This document shows positions 55,410 to 64,000 of a stretch of DNA of 64,000 nt, piece after piece; within the stretch, counting starts at the first letter, position 1; each line of letters begins with the position of its first letter. The translations under genes and the position numbers were made by a program. Below the pieces are notes generated by a model. It saw nothing but the letters and a program-made list of their open reading frames with translations. It was not told the origin of the DNA and did not search any database. Source of the stretch: Trueperella bialowiezensis (lineage in GTDB: Bacteria; Actinomycetota; Actinomycetes; Actinomycetales; Actinomycetaceae); contig NZ_LR134476.1 of assembly GCF_900637955.1 (NCBI RefSeq), positions 868,001 to 932,000 of the forward strand, given 5' to 3'.

Positions 55410-55780
55410 CGCGCGCCCCCCGGTTCGATGACACTCCGGTGCTGGCCCACAAAGTCCACGCCCACCAGATCGTAAACGCCCGTTCCCTCCCGGCGCACCA
55501 CCACGTGTACCACTCCGCCCTCGGTCTCGATCGTGACCTCTCCGCCGGCTCGCTCGACGTCCGTGGCAATCTGCGTGGAACCGTCAATAGCGTATTCGCG
55601 GGCGATTTCTTTGGCTTCATTGGCGACGACGATCGTCTTCCACCCACCCACGAGTGCAGCAATCATGGCGAGCGCAGCCAGAAAATACATAGGTGCGACG
55701 AGCGCGAACTCGGCGGTCACCATTCCCGGCTCCGGTTTCGGGCGGATAGTCTGCCCACTCACTCGCGTCTGCCGTCTCAT
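55385..55780 (-). CDS. TadE-family minor pseudopilin
   Basis: 131 residues from ATG 55780, with GGGAGGAG 4 bases upstream. PEPGMVTAEFALVAPMYFLAA is the TadE signature (G at the cut site, E at +5). A single helix and a small beta domain (VVHVVVRREGTGVYD) follow. Minor pilin that helps start or stabilise Flp pilus assembly. Confidence 0.85.
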   Translation of the reverse strand: MRRQTRVSGQTIRPKPEPGMVTAEFALVAPMYFLAALAMIAALVGGWKTIVVANEAKEIAREYAIDGSTQIATDVERAGGEVTIETEGGVVHVVVRREGTGVYDLVGVDFVGQHRSVIEPGGARWIGGQGC

Positions 55781-55892
55781 AGTCTCCTCCCATTCTTGTT
55801 CGCGAGGGGCTACCCGTGGGGCTCGGCGCCCTGTATCGCCGAGCCCCACGCGGTCCGCTTACCTAGGTCAACATCATGTAACCTGGCCCTCT

Positions 55893-56078
55893 TCAAATGA
55901 ACTTGAAGATCATCTTGAAGATGGCCGCGATGCCGTCGCGGAACCAGTCTTGCTGCGCGAGCCAGACGAGGATTCCTGCAATCGACGTGGTGGCAACCGT
56001 GCCCACTGCGTATTCAGCAGACACCATTCCCGACTCTGCCTGTGGCGTTACCGCCGCGGCCAGCATGTTCTTGATCAT
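55893..56078 (-). CDS. DUF4244 Flp-pilin-like protein
   Basis: 61 residues. AESGMVSAEYAVGTVATTSI carries the prepilin-like G/M-x3-E pattern, followed by an IAGILVWLAQQ helix and a short FKMIFKFI tail. This is the probable major pilin of the actinobacterial Tad system. Separated from tadC by about 210 bases containing no other gene. Confidence 0.88.
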   Translation of the reverse strand: MIKNMLAAAVTPQAESGMVSAEYAVGTVATTSIAGILVWLAQQDWFRDGIAAIFKMIFKFI

Positions 56079-56290
56079 GTTCTCCTTCTTTCTGCACCCT
56101 TCGGCGCTGTTATCACCGCTACGCGAATTCGCTTCCGGTGGTCACCCTGTGTGACACCCTCAGTTTGCGCTTTTCTCAAAATCCGCCGCGGCGAACATCG
56201 ACCAAAAGTGGATTACCTCAGCGCTTCGCCACCTGTGGAGAACTATCACCGATCGACGACGCCGCCACCGCCGGCGACGCCCACACACAG

Positions 56291-56791
56291 TTAAAACAGC
56301 GCGCCTGCCGCGCCCGCGATCACCGGCACCACGCCCAACAGTATGAAGGCGGGCAGGAAGCACAGCCCGAGGGGCATCACGAGTTTCGCTCCAAGCCGTT
56401 CGGCGGCCTCTTTCGCGTTACGGCGACGTTGCAGGCGCACGGTCTGTGCGGCGCGTTCGATGAGGGGAACTGGGGCCGCGCCGTCGGTCCATGCCGCGTG
56501 TAGCGCATCGCGCAGGATGTGGCCGTCCACGCCTTCCCAGGCTTCTTCCCACGAGGCTCCCATGAGCAACAGTCGCGCTGCCGTTGCTCGCTGTTCTCCT
56601 CCCGTCGCCACATCCAGCGCGGTCAACGTGCCCGGGATTGACAGGCCCGACGAGATTGCCGCCGCAGCTAAGTCGAGCACGACGGCGGTGTCCACGGCTG
56701 GTGGCGGTGCCGGCTTGCGCGCCCGCGGCGGCCCGGGTACCGCCCACACCCACGCCAACCCTGCCGCTAACGCTACGGCTAGCAGTTTCAC
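56291..56791 (-). CDS. tadC: TadC-like type II secretion F-domain protein
   Basis: 166 residues from GTG 56791, overlapping the previous gene by 4 bases. N-terminal helix (LLAVALAAGLAWVWAVPG), a helical F-domain core (SGLSIPGTLTALDVATG, RRRNAKEAAERLGAKLVMP) and a C-terminal helix pair. Membrane platform protein of the pilus machine. Shorter than classic TadC, as usual in this actinobacterial cluster. Confidence 0.82.
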   Translation of the reverse strand: MKLLAVALAAGLAWVWAVPGPPRARKPAPPPAVDTAVVLDLAAAAISSGLSIPGTLTALDVATGGEQRATAARLLLMGASWEEAWEGVDGHILRDALHAAWTDGAAPVPLIERAAQTVRLQRRRNAKEAAERLGAKLVMPLGLCFLPAFILLGVVPVIAGAAGALF

Positions 56792-57456
56792 TGTTCGACC
56801 TCCGCCGCCCGCGCCTGTGCGACCAGGCGCATCGTCCACACAATTCCCGCCGCTTCGAAAGCGAGCCCGGCTACGAGCGCGAGCCAGCCGAGCGGCGTCG
56901 TCAGTAGAAAACCGAGCGGGTCAGCGCCCATCGCCCAGCCCAACGCCAACCCGAACAGGGGCAGTGCGGCTAGCATGCGTGCCGAGGCGAGCGGCCCGGC
57001 CAGGGCAACATCGCGAGCGCTGCGCGCCTCACCCGATTCGGTGATTCCTACGGCGCACGCGTCCAACACTTCGGCCATGGGCGCGCCCGTGCGGTAGCTC
57101 ATCGTGCATACGGCGAACGTGGCCGGCAGGGTGTGGAGTGCGACGTCGTTGACGCCCAGCCGCTTCCGCTCTCGCCACGACATGTGCGGAAGTGCGCGTA
57201 GTGCGAGCGGCACCCCGTCTTCGTCTAACACGGGCTCGCCTACGTGCAGCCCGGCCTGCCGCAAGGTTTGTGCCCAGGCGCGTTCGGGCTGCGAGCCGGA
57301 GCGTAGCCGCGATGCTACTTCGGTAACGATCTGACCAAGGTCGATCGGCCGGGGCCGAGCGCGCACGGGTTTGCGCCGAACCTCCCGTTTTCTGACGACT
57401 GTTCTGCGCGGCACGCTCACGTAGGCCACGAGCAGGATTGTTACCAGCCAGATCAC
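56788..57456 (-). CDS. tadB: TadB-like type II secretion F-domain protein
   Basis: 222 residues from GTG 57456, coupled to tadA by a 4-base overlap. Helix at residues 2-15, then cytosolic F domain (GSQPERAWAQTLRQAGLHV, CTMSYRTGAPMAEVLDACAV) and two C-terminal helices (LALGWAMGADPLGF, GWLALVAGLAFEAAGIVW). Pairs with TadC to form the inner-membrane platform for pilus assembly. Confidence 0.82.
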   Translation of the reverse strand: MIWLVTILLVAYVSVPRRTVVRKREVRRKPVRARPRPIDLGQIVTEVASRLRSGSQPERAWAQTLRQAGLHVGEPVLDEDGVPLALRALPHMSWRERKRLGVNDVALHTLPATFAVCTMSYRTGAPMAEVLDACAVGITESGEARSARDVALAGPLASARMLAALPLFGLALGWAMGADPLGFLLTTPLGWLALVAGLAFEAAGIVWTMRLVAQARAAEVEQ

Positions 57457-58595
57457 GAGTTCTCCTTCGCTGCCAGCCGCTCGCACAACGCGTTCCACGC
57501 CCGGTCATGGGTGACGACGCCGTCCGCCCCCACTCGCACAGCCACCGGCGCGAACAGTTCCCCGCCGCGCCGCTCAAACACGGCGATCTCGGCCAAGAAC
57601 CGTTTCCTGCCTGATCGGCGCACGTGAATCGCCGCGTCTAAGCCGGCCGCGGCCTGCGCGGCCACGGTGGATTCGGCCATGTTCGCAAGCGCCCCGAGTG
57701 CCACGAGCCGCGCGGGAATGTCGGCGGTCGAGTTGGCATGGATCGTGGCCCACCCGCCCTCATGCCCGGTGTTGAGCGCACCGAGCACGTCGCGTACCTC
57801 GGCGCCGCGGCATTCGCCCAGCACTATCCTGTCCGGGCGCATGCGCATGGCCGCGCGCACCAGTTCGCTCATCGTCACTTCACCTGCGCCCTGCACGTTT
57901 GCCTTGCGGACTTGCAGGTGGACGACGTGCGGATGAGCCGGCCGCAATTCCGCCGATTCTTCAATAATCAAAATCCGTTCACTGGCCGGCACGAGGCAGA
58001 GCATCGCGTTCAGGAACGTCGTTTTGCCCGCGCCGGTGGCCCCCGATATGAGCACATTCGCTTTGCCTAACACGAGCCTGCGCACAAGCGGCACCAGTTC
58101 GCCGGCCACCGCGCCTGCGGCCGCAAGCTCATCGAGCGTGAACACGCGGGAGCGATGTGTGCGCAGCGAAATCAACGTGCCCTCCGCGCTCAACGGCGGA
58201 ATCACCGCATGCAAGCGCACCCCGGACGGAAACGTGCCATCCACAATCGGACTCGCATCGTCCAACCGCTGACCACACCGAGCCGCCAACCGTACAGCAA
58301 GCGCCCGAGTTTCCTCCTCGCCGCCCAATCCCGTACTATCCACCGGTTCCATTCCGTTCCCGCGATCCACCCACACGTCCGTTCCGTTGACGACGACGTC
58401 GGTCACCGCCGGGTCTTCGAGCAGCGGGGCAATCACTGGCCCGGCGCCAATAACCTCGTGGCGCACCTGGGCATCGACGGCCGCCAAGTCCGCCGTAAAT
58501 AGCGTGCCCGGCATGTCGTCCAACGCGGCGCGCACATTCTCCCCAGCCGCGATACGCCGCCGGATACGCGCAAGCTGCTGCGGATTCAACGTCAT
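57453..58595 (-). CDS. tadA: TadA/CpaF secretion ATPase
   Basis: 380 residues. VirB11-type ATPase driving Flp pilus assembly. Walker A GATGAGKTTFLNAM, Asp box, Walker B-like DRIVLGECRGAEVRDVLGA, and the His box (NTGHEGGWATIHANS). Coupled on both sides by 4-base overlaps with the CpaE/Ssd gene and tadB. Confidence 0.94.
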   Translation of the reverse strand: MTLNPQQLARIRRRIAAGENVRAALDDMPGTLFTADLAAVDAQVRHEVIGAGPVIAPLLEDPAVTDVVVNGTDVWVDRGNGMEPVDSTGLGGEEETRALAVRLAARCGQRLDDASPIVDGTFPSGVRLHAVIPPLSAEGTLISLRTHRSRVFTLDELAAAGAVAGELVPLVRRLVLGKANVLISGATGAGKTTFLNAMLCLVPASERILIIEESAELRPAHPHVVHLQVRKANVQGAGEVTMSELVRAAMRMRPDRIVLGECRGAEVRDVLGALNTGHEGGWATIHANSTADIPARLVALGALANMAESTVAAQAAAGLDAAIHVRRSGRKRFLAEIAVFERRGGELFAPVAVRVGADGVVTHDRAWNALCERLAAKENS

Positions 58596-59590
58596 GCGAT
58601 CAGCTCCTCGAGGCGCTCACGAATCGCCTGAATGTCGCGGTGCGTGCCCGACCTGTTGCGATCCCCCGGCGCTAGCCCGTGGTCGACGTCGCCACGCATC
58701 CCGCGCAGTAGCCGCACGCCGAGCACGTCGGCCACGCCGATCACGTCGGCGGCGTGCGCAGCCTCGGATTTGCCCGAGATTCCAATTCCGACGACGAGCG
58801 CGCCAGGCAACTCGCTAGCGCGCCTGCGGGCGTGGGCGAGCGCGACGGCGTCAGCCCGAGTGACGAGCACGATCTGGTCACACCATTCGATAAGGCTTTC
58901 CGTTCGATCAGCCGCCGTTTCGCCGGGTGCCAGACCGCGCGAACGCACGAGTTCCACCGGCGAAAAGTCGACCACCGTCCACGGCTGAGTCTGCGCAAGC
59001 GCGGAGATCACCTGTGCGCCGAGGGCGGGATTCGGCATCGCGCCACGCTCGTCTGCAGACACGACGCTCACTCCATGCCAGCCTGGCAGCAAGTTCGCTA
59101 ACCGCCCGGCAAGAATCACGCCGTCACCCGCTAGGTCTGCCCAGCGTTTACCCGGCGCCGCGTCGATCGCGAGCACGTGGTCGATTCCCACCGACGCCGG
59201 ATTCGCATCAATCAGCCCCGCCGAGGCCCCCTCAGCAAAAAGCCGGGCCAGCCAGGCGGCGAGCGTCGTCGTACCCGCACCGCCATGCGCCCCAATGACG
59301 CCCACCACCCGGCCACGCAACGTGCTACCCACAGCCGCGAGAAGCTCGAGGATGTCCGCCGTGTCGTCACGAACGTGCAAGCGCACCCGCCCGCGCGGAA
59401 AATACGGTGAGAACACGTCGTGAAAATGCGCCACCACTGTGTTCGCCTCCGCATCAGAAAATGTGAGCACGGCCGGGCCTTGACCGCGCGTAAAATCAAC
59501 GCCCACCAGTTCCGCCAGCCGGGAAAGCTCATCGGCGACCTTCGCATCGTTCCCGGAGTAGACCACAGACAGCATGTCGTTTTTCATCAT
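58592..59590 (-). CDS. CpaE/Ssd-like P-loop protein of Tad cluster
   Basis: 332 residues from ATG 59590 (a second ATG follows directly; no strong ribosome site for either). The N-terminal domain resembles a degenerate receiver. The C-terminal part is MinD/ParA-like with a deviant Walker A (GAHGGAGTTTLAAWLARLF; G/T replace the usual lysines). CpaE-type proteins localise Tad machinery; the mycobacterial homologue Ssd affects septum placement. First gene of the Tad operon, divergent from the membrane protein at 59739. Confidence 0.82.
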   Translation of the reverse strand: MMKNDMLSVVYSGNDAKVADELSRLAELVGVDFTRGQGPAVLTFSDAEANTVVAHFHDVFSPYFPRGRVRLHVRDDTADILELLAAVGSTLRGRVVGVIGAHGGAGTTTLAAWLARLFAEGASAGLIDANPASVGIDHVLAIDAAPGKRWADLAGDGVILAGRLANLLPGWHGVSVVSADERGAMPNPALGAQVISALAQTQPWTVVDFSPVELVRSRGLAPGETAADRTESLIEWCDQIVLVTRADAVALAHARRRASELPGALVVGIGISGKSEAAHAADVIGVADVLGVRLLRGMRGDVDHGLAPGDRNRSGTHRDIQAIRERLEELIA

Positions 59591-59738
59591 GGCCGCAGTC
59601 TCGCAGGGCACTCACGGCCCGCTAAAGCGTTCCTGCAAATGTGGATAACCACGCTTTTCCACAAAGGCACGCCGAAAACGTCCGCCGCCTTGGCCGTTTT
59701 TATCGTTACGCTGGGTGTAACGCATGATAGGAGAAACC

Positions 59739-60863
59739 GTGTCAACGCCTACAGATCCATATAATTCCGGCTCTCGCCGCCCTTTTGACGATGACGAATC
59801 GATCCTCGAACCACTCGAATCTTCCGACGACGCCGACAAGGCCGCTTGGGACCGCGCGTTCGAGTCCGATGAGCCAGGAGATGTTCCTGACGGGCAGGCA
59901 GTTGACGCGGACGCTGACGTGAGCGACGACGCCGAACCGGCTGGCGAACCGGCAGCCGAGCCAAGCGACGCTGCGAGCGAGCCGGCCAGCGACGCGAGCG
60001 AGCCTAGCGACGCCGAGCCGAGCGAGCCGGCTGCCGAACCGGATGCCGAGTCGCATAATCCGACTCTTGGTAGCCTTGTTTCCGACGAGCCCGTCGGCCC
60101 TACTCGCACGTCTGTCATGAGCGGAGCAGCACCGATGGCTCCGGCACCATCGGAGGGCGTGGCAATCCCCTCCGGCCCGGCACCGGCCGCCGCGGGCGCA
60201 CAGGTTCCGGCCGAACCGGCCTTACATCACTCGGGTCCTGCTTTCCCGCCGCTGCCATCCGATAATCCTCCTGCCACCGACGGCCCGAATCAGCCTGCCA
60301 ACCAGTGGGCTCCAGGGGCTGGCGACAGCGCTCTTGCCCTCGATATTCCCGATCAGCCGAAGGGCCGCGGGCTCATGCACTTCCTGTCCGTGCTCGTCAC
60401 TTTGCTGCTTGTGCCGGTGGCCTGGTATCTCATGGCGGATTCTGGTGCACGGCTCGGCGCCGTCGTCGACAACCCGTGGATCACGGGCTCCGTGCAAGTC
60501 TTACCGTTGCTCGAAATGCTCGGCGCGTTCGCTGTTCTGGCGGTGATCTGGTTGTTCGCCCGCTCGTCGTCGCTCGGCGCGCAAGTGATTGGCGCGATCG
60601 TGGGCTTGGCCGGCGTCGTCGCGCTGATCATCCCGAAAACAGCCAAGGGCCTCGTCGAATCTCTAGCTGACGCGATCGGCGGTTTCAACGACTTCACCGG
60701 CAACGTGGTCTTCCACTTGGCCAACGACCTCGCAACCGGCCGCATCGCTATCTTCGGCCTGCTACTGTTCCTCACCGGGCTTGTGGCACACATTGCTCGC
60801 AGGCGCGGAGAACGGCACGCCACCGCTGTGACGCGGCGGAACTTCCTGCTCGGCCGCCAATAA
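59739..60863 (+). CDS. Membrane protein with long acidic Ala/Pro-rich cytosolic region
   Basis: 374 residues from GTG 59739, chosen because AGGAG lies 5 bases upstream; the ATG at 59724 has none. Residues 1-210 are low-complexity (many SEPA/SDA steps, PAPAAAGAQVPAEP). Four helices follow between about 215 and 355, and a basic end RRGERHATAVTRRNF. Position and topology suit the conserved actinobacterial membrane protein between the Tad cluster and the hydrolase gene; function unknown. Confidence 0.7.
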   Translation: MSTPTDPYNSGSRRPFDDDESILEPLESSDDADKAAWDRAFESDEPGDVPDGQAVDADADVSDDAEPAGEPAAEPSDAASEPASDASEPSDAEPSEPAAEPDAESHNPTLGSLVSDEPVGPTRTSVMSGAAPMAPAPSEGVAIPSGPAPAAAGAQVPAEPALHHSGPAFPPLPSDNPPATDGPNQPANQWAPGAGDSALALDIPDQPKGRGLMHFLSVLVTLLLVPVAWYLMADSGARLGAVVDNPWITGSVQVLPLLEMLGAFAVLAVIWLFARSSSLGAQVIGAIVGLAGVVALIIPKTAKGLVESLADAIGGFNDFTGNVVFHLANDLATGRIAIFGLLLFLTGLVAHIARRRGERHATAVTRRNFLLGRQ

Positions 60864-60904
60864 TCCGGCCACGCCGATAGCCAGAGTTAACCAGAAAGGG
60901 TCCC

Positions 60905-61819
60905 ATGCCCGCTGACACCACGTGTATCACCATGCCCGGTCCGTGGCGCCACGAAAAGATTCAGGCCAACGGAGCACAGTTCCACGCAGCAATCGCCGGG
61001 GAACATCGCGACGACCGCCCGCTCGTGCTCCTCGTCCACGGTTTTCCGCAGTATTGGTGGGCGTGGCGCAATCAGATCGAGCCGCTTGCGGGTGCCGGAT
61101 ATCACGTCGTCGCCATAGACCGGCGTGGGATTGGTGGTTCGGACAAGACTCCGAACTCGGAAGACGGGCTCACCCTCGCTTTCGACATCATCTCGGTTGT
61201 CCGCGCACTCGGCGCACGTAAAACCGTGCTTGTGGGCCACGGGCGGGGCGGGGCGCTCGGCTGGTCTGCCGTGTCGATGGAACAAAACCTGTTCGCTGGG
61301 CTCGTCACCGTGTCCTCCCCACATCCGCGCACGTTACACCGGGTGGGCATGCACGTCACGCTACGCACGTGGCGCCATGTTCTGGCGAGCATGATCAGCC
61401 CGCTCAGCCAGAAGGGCCTCGTACGTGAGGATGCTGTGCGCAGCCTGCTGACCGAATGGTCGGCACCGAACAACGACGGCGCTGCCGCACAGGCCGAGCT
61501 ATACGCGCAAGCTCTCCAGTTGCCCGGCGCCGCAAAGGTATCCCTCGACCAGTTGCGCTGGACCTGGCGCTCGCAACACTCGCCCACCGGGCGGAAATAT
61601 TTGCGTGAGTCCGCCAACGCGATCCACGTGCCCGTGCTGGCCGTGCGCGGAGAACAAGACCCGCTCCTGCCCGACCGCGCGTGGAACAAAGACTTAGAGT
61701 TCGCCTTCGGACCCTACCGGAAAATGCGGATCGCCGACGCCGGGCATTTCGTCCCCGAAGAACAACCGGACGTGTTCACCAAGGTTCTACTAGATTTTCT
61801 GGCTACGATCGAGCTCTAG
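60905..61819 (+). CDS. Alpha/beta hydrolase, epoxide-hydrolase-like, altered nucleophile
   Basis: 304 residues. Overall pattern of epoxide hydrolase/haloalkane dehalogenase proteins: LLVHGFPQYWWAWRNQI, AIDRRGIGGSDKTP, acid in VRGEQDPLLPD, and catalytic His in DAGHFVPEEQPD. The nucleophile turn reads GHGRGG (residues 111-116), with Gly at the position normally Asp or Ser, so standard catalysis is unlikely. AGAAAGGG precedes the ATG. Its stop codon overlaps the nth stop (CTAG). It occupies the place of ephE (Rv3670) in mycobacteria, from memory. Confidence 0.85.
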   Translation: MPADTTCITMPGPWRHEKIQANGAQFHAAIAGEHRDDRPLVLLVHGFPQYWWAWRNQIEPLAGAGYHVVAIDRRGIGGSDKTPNSEDGLTLAFDIISVVRALGARKTVLVGHGRGGALGWSAVSMEQNLFAGLVTVSSPHPRTLHRVGMHVTLRTWRHVLASMISPLSQKGLVREDAVRSLLTEWSAPNNDGAAAQAELYAQALQLPGAAKVSLDQLRWTWRSQHSPTGRKYLRESANAIHVPVLAVRGEQDPLLPDRAWNKDLEFAFGPYRKMRIADAGHFVPEEQPDVFTKVLLDFLATIEL

Positions 61820-62442
61820 CTGGCCGACGGGCACAGTTCCGCAAGCTCGCACGCGCCGCACTTGGGCGCCCGGGCATGGCAGACGGCCCGCCCGTGATAG
61901 ATAATCCGGTGGCAGTCGATCGTCCAGTTGTCTTCCGGCATGATCTCCATCAAATCCCGTTCTGCTTTGACGGGATCTTTATGCGCCGTCCACCCCCAGC
62001 GCCGCGTGAGGCGGCCCACGTGCGTATCTACCGTGATCGCCGGGATCCCAAACGCGTTACCCAATACGACGTTCGCCGTCTTACGCCCCACGCCCGGAAG
62101 CTTCATTAACTCGTCGCGAGTAGCCGGGACGACGGCGTCGTGCTCTTCCACCAACGCTTTTCCTAGACCTTCCAAGGACTTTGCTTTCGCCCGGAAAAAT
62201 CCCAGCGGACGCAAAATCTTCTCCAAGTCCTCCCGCGAGGCGCCCGCCAACGCGTGCGGATCAGGATAGCGAGCAAACAATTCGGGCGTCACCTGATTGA
62301 CCCGCACGTCAGTGGTTTGTGCCGACAGGATCGTGGCCACGAGCAGCTCGTACGGATTCGCATGCACAAGATCGGTTGTCGCATCAGGATAAAGCACGGC
62401 CAACGACCGCAAAATGCCATCCACCTGCTCGACCTGCACCAT
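61816..62442 (-). CDS. nth: Endonuclease III (DNA glycosylase/AP lyase)
   Basis: 208 residues from ATG 62442 (GGGGG 7 bases upstream; a TTG at 62463 is the longer option). Removes oxidised pyrimidines. Helix-hairpin-helix ELMKLPGVGRKTANVVLGNAF with catalytic Lys, catalytic Asp in VDTHVGRLTRRWGW, and the 4Fe-4S loop C-x6-C-x2-C-x5-C (CHARAPKCGACELAELC). Divergent from crp, as in mycobacteria. Confidence 0.96.
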   Translation of the reverse strand: MVQVEQVDGILRSLAVLYPDATTDLVHANPYELLVATILSAQTTDVRVNQVTPELFARYPDPHALAGASREDLEKILRPLGFFRAKAKSLEGLGKALVEEHDAVVPATRDELMKLPGVGRKTANVVLGNAFGIPAITVDTHVGRLTRRWGWTAHKDPVKAERDLMEIMPEDNWTIDCHRIIYHGRAVCHARAPKCGACELAELCPSAS

Positions 62443-62665
62443 GTGCGAACCCCCAAACCTCAACTCTTGAACGATACTTTGTTCATTATCCCGGAAGAAT
62501 CGCTAAACCTCGTGCGTTTCCGCCGCTCACGTGGCAAGATATAAACTGTATGACTTCAAGCACAACGCTACGCGCCCGCAGCGCTCGTGCTTCCGCGGCG
62601 AGAAGGCGATGGAAACACCGCTCCGCGCCTGGAGATTTACTAAGACCTAGAAGGAAGGTACGTGG

Positions 62666-63343
62666 ATGGAATTGAACATCCTTGCAAACGTTGAACTGTT
62701 CCGGGATCTGGATAACGACGAGCGCGACGCCCTGCTCTCCCTCATGTCAGAGACGAGCCTGAAGCGCGGCGAATCGCTATTCCATGAAGGAGATGCCGGA
62801 GACCGCCTCTACGTGGTTATCGAAGGAAAGGTGAAGCTTTCTCACACGTCCGACGACGGGCGGGAAAACCTGATCGCAATCCTCGGCCCCGGGGAGATCA
62901 TCGGCGAACTATCACTGTTTGATCTTGGCGCCCGGTCGTCGACTGTCACGGCAATCGCGCCGTCGCGTTTCCTGTACCTGTCACACAAGGACATGATGAA
63001 CTACATCGACGACCACCCGAAGCTGGCAAAGTCGATGCTCCGCGAACTCGCCAAGCGTCTGCGTAACACGAACGACCAGATGGCCGACCTCGTGTTCTCT
63101 GACGTTCCCGGCCGAGTCGCCAAGGCACTGCTTGATCTGGCTGAGCGTTTCGGTGAACGCACCCCCGAAGGTATTTATGTGGCTCACGACCTCACGCAGG
63201 AAGAGCTCGCCCACCTCGTGGGTGCTTCGCGTGAAACGGTCAACAAGTCGCTTGCTGACTTCACGGCACGCGGGTGGATCCGCCTCGAAGGCCGTGCCGT
63301 CATGCTCATCCAGGTGGGGCGCCTGCAGCGCCGCGCACACTGA
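62666..63343 (+). CDS. glxR: Crp/Fnr-family regulator, GlxR type
   Basis: 225 residues. The cAMP-binding cassette is intact (GEIIGELSLFDLGARSSTVTA, with the Glu, Arg and Ser-Ser-Thr that hold cAMP). A dimerisation helix and winged helix-turn-helix (TQEELAHLVGASRETVNKSL, recognition R-E-x-V) follow. Global regulator of carbon and energy metabolism in Corynebacterium (GlxR) and mycobacteria (Crp). AGAAGGAAGG precedes the ATG. No clear self-site seen in the 220-base upstream region. Confidence 0.95.
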   Translation: MELNILANVELFRDLDNDERDALLSLMSETSLKRGESLFHEGDAGDRLYVVIEGKVKLSHTSDDGRENLIAILGPGEIIGELSLFDLGARSSTVTAIAPSRFLYLSHKDMMNYIDDHPKLAKSMLRELAKRLRNTNDQMADLVFSDVPGRVAKALLDLAERFGERTPEGIYVAHDLTQEELAHLVGASRETVNKSLADFTARGWIRLEGRAVMLIQVGRLQRRAH

Positions 63344-63373
63344 GCTAGCCTTACGCTGAGCTTCTAAAGCGTT

Positions 63374-63403
63374 GTGGCCGCCCGGAAACGGGCGGCCACT
63401 TCT
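63374..63403. terminator. Bidirectional terminator between glxR and ridA
   Basis: A perfect 11-bp stem (GTGGCCGCCCG / CGGGCGGCCAC) with a GAAA tetraloop lies between convergent genes. Confidence 0.88.
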
Positions 63404-63418
63404 CATACCTTGCGTTCG

Positions 63419-63883
63419 TTACCGAACTGCGAACGTCACTTCCACTTCGACGGCTGAGTCGAGTGGCAACACGGGCACGCCCACCGCGGATCGGGTGTGT
63501 GCGCCGTCGGCACCAAAGATGTCGCCGAACAGTTCGGAGGCGCCGTTGATCACGCCTGGCTGGCCCGTGAAATCCGTTGTGGACGCAACGAAACCAGTCA
63601 CGTGCACAACGCCCGCGAGGTTGTCGAGTCCGACGACGTCGGCAGCGGCCGCCAACGCGTTAAGCGCACACTGACGCGCTAGTTTTTGCGCCTGCTCTGC
63701 AGTGACCTGCCCGCCCACTTTGCCGCAAACCGGCAGCTCGCCGTCGACGAACGGCAATTGGCCCGACGTGCGAACCTGCGCCCCGTCCTGGCGTGCCGGC
63801 ACATAGGCGGCCACGGGTGCGGCAACCTCTGGTAGTTCGATGCCGAGCTCGGCAAGCCGCTGCGATACTGGCCCAGCACTCAC
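63419..63883 (-). CDS. RidA-family (YjgF/YER057c) protein
   Basis: 154 residues from GTG 63883. RidA-like fold: VRTSGQLPFVDGELP, KVGGQVTAEQAQKLARQCALN, VVHVTGFVASTTDF, and HTRSAVGVPVLPLDSAVEVEV, where the conserved Arg of active RidA enamine deaminases is present. It overlaps the DUF4177 gene by 4 bases, the order seen beside crp in mycobacteria. Confidence 0.9.
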   Translation of the reverse strand: MSAGPVSQRLAELGIELPEVAAPVAAYVPARQDGAQVRTSGQLPFVDGELPVCGKVGGQVTAEQAQKLARQCALNALAAAADVVGLDNLAGVVHVTGFVASTTDFTGQPGVINGASELFGDIFGADGAHTRSAVGVPVLPLDSAVEVEVTFAVR

Positions 63884-64000
63884 TCGATCGGCCGTTTCAT
63901 ATACGCCACCGGATTGGTGCCGTTCGGACCGGGGATAACGGTCACGAGCTCGTAACCATCCTTACCCCAGCTATCTAGAATTTGCTTCGTGTTATGTGCC
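63880..64000 (-). CDS. DUF4177 small protein, C-terminal part (cut by window edge)
   Basis: The last 39 residues of a protein continuing past the right edge: KQILDSWGKDGYELVTVIPG then NGTNPVAYMKRP, the usual end of DUF4177 proteins (about 55 residues in total). Its stop overlaps the ridA start (GTGA). Function unknown. Confidence 0.85.
   Translation of the reverse strand, partial: AHNTKQILDSWGKDGYELVTVIPGPNGTNPVAYMKRPIE

Overview
The window looks like the chromosome of an actinobacterium, most likely of the family Actinomycetaceae. By eye the GC content is about 60 percent. Starts are often GTG and operon genes overlap by 4 bases (ATGA or GTGA). Typical actinobacterial gene groups are present: dnaX-recR-lysC-asd, ispD-ispF-carD, regX3-senX3-phoU, and a topA / DUF1998 helicase / Tad pilus / Nth / Crp block. 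From memory, the last block resembles the topA-to-crp region of Mycobacterium tuberculosis. A genus such as Trueperella or Arcanobacterium would fit, but I cannot prove it from this sequence.

Left part (1-18,050). A truncated Ser/Thr kinase faces a sugar-type ABC ATPase, followed by a DUF4032 gene. A low-GC accessory patch (3,480-5,370) holds a decayed Panacea-antitoxin / RelA-SpoT-type toxin pair and a secreted 155-residue protein coupled to a small membrane protein. Housekeeping genes follow (asd, lysC, recR, dnaX, a FUSC transporter). Next comes a very large repetitive cell-wall-anchored surface protein whose 5' end contains a run of seven G that puts its best start out of frame.

Middle part (18,050-45,505). 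A second accessory patch (18.0-20.6 kb) carries regulators and repeats and ends at tRNA-Ser. After it come SRP RNA, a uracil/xanthine permease, a LytR_C protein, an HNH/DUF222 gene with a LexA-type box, rlmB, cysS, a UMF1-type transporter, the isoprenoid genes ispF and ispD, carD, the phosphate-type two-component system with phoU, gpmA, a PaiB-like protein, and an ArsR regulator with a Cys-rich metallothionein-like protein. A third accessory patch (39.7-43.8 kb), ending at tRNA-Thr, has peptide genes, two genes truncated tail to tail, an overlapping chain of very small ORFs and HTH regulators. A secreted TAP-type hydrolase follows the tRNA.

Right part (45,600-64,000). holB-tmk-topA form one overlapping operon. 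A methyltransferase and a DUF1998 helicase are divergent and separated by a small cassette bounded by two near-identical palindromic repeats. A compact Tad/Flp pilus operon (CpaE/Ssd, TadA, TadB, TadC, Flp-like pilin, two TadE-like pseudopilins) runs towards the helicase. The window ends with a membrane protein, an alpha/beta hydrolase with an altered nucleophile motif, nth, a Crp/GlxR-type regulator, ridA and a partial DUF4177 gene. No intact insertion sequence, prophage or CRISPR array was seen.
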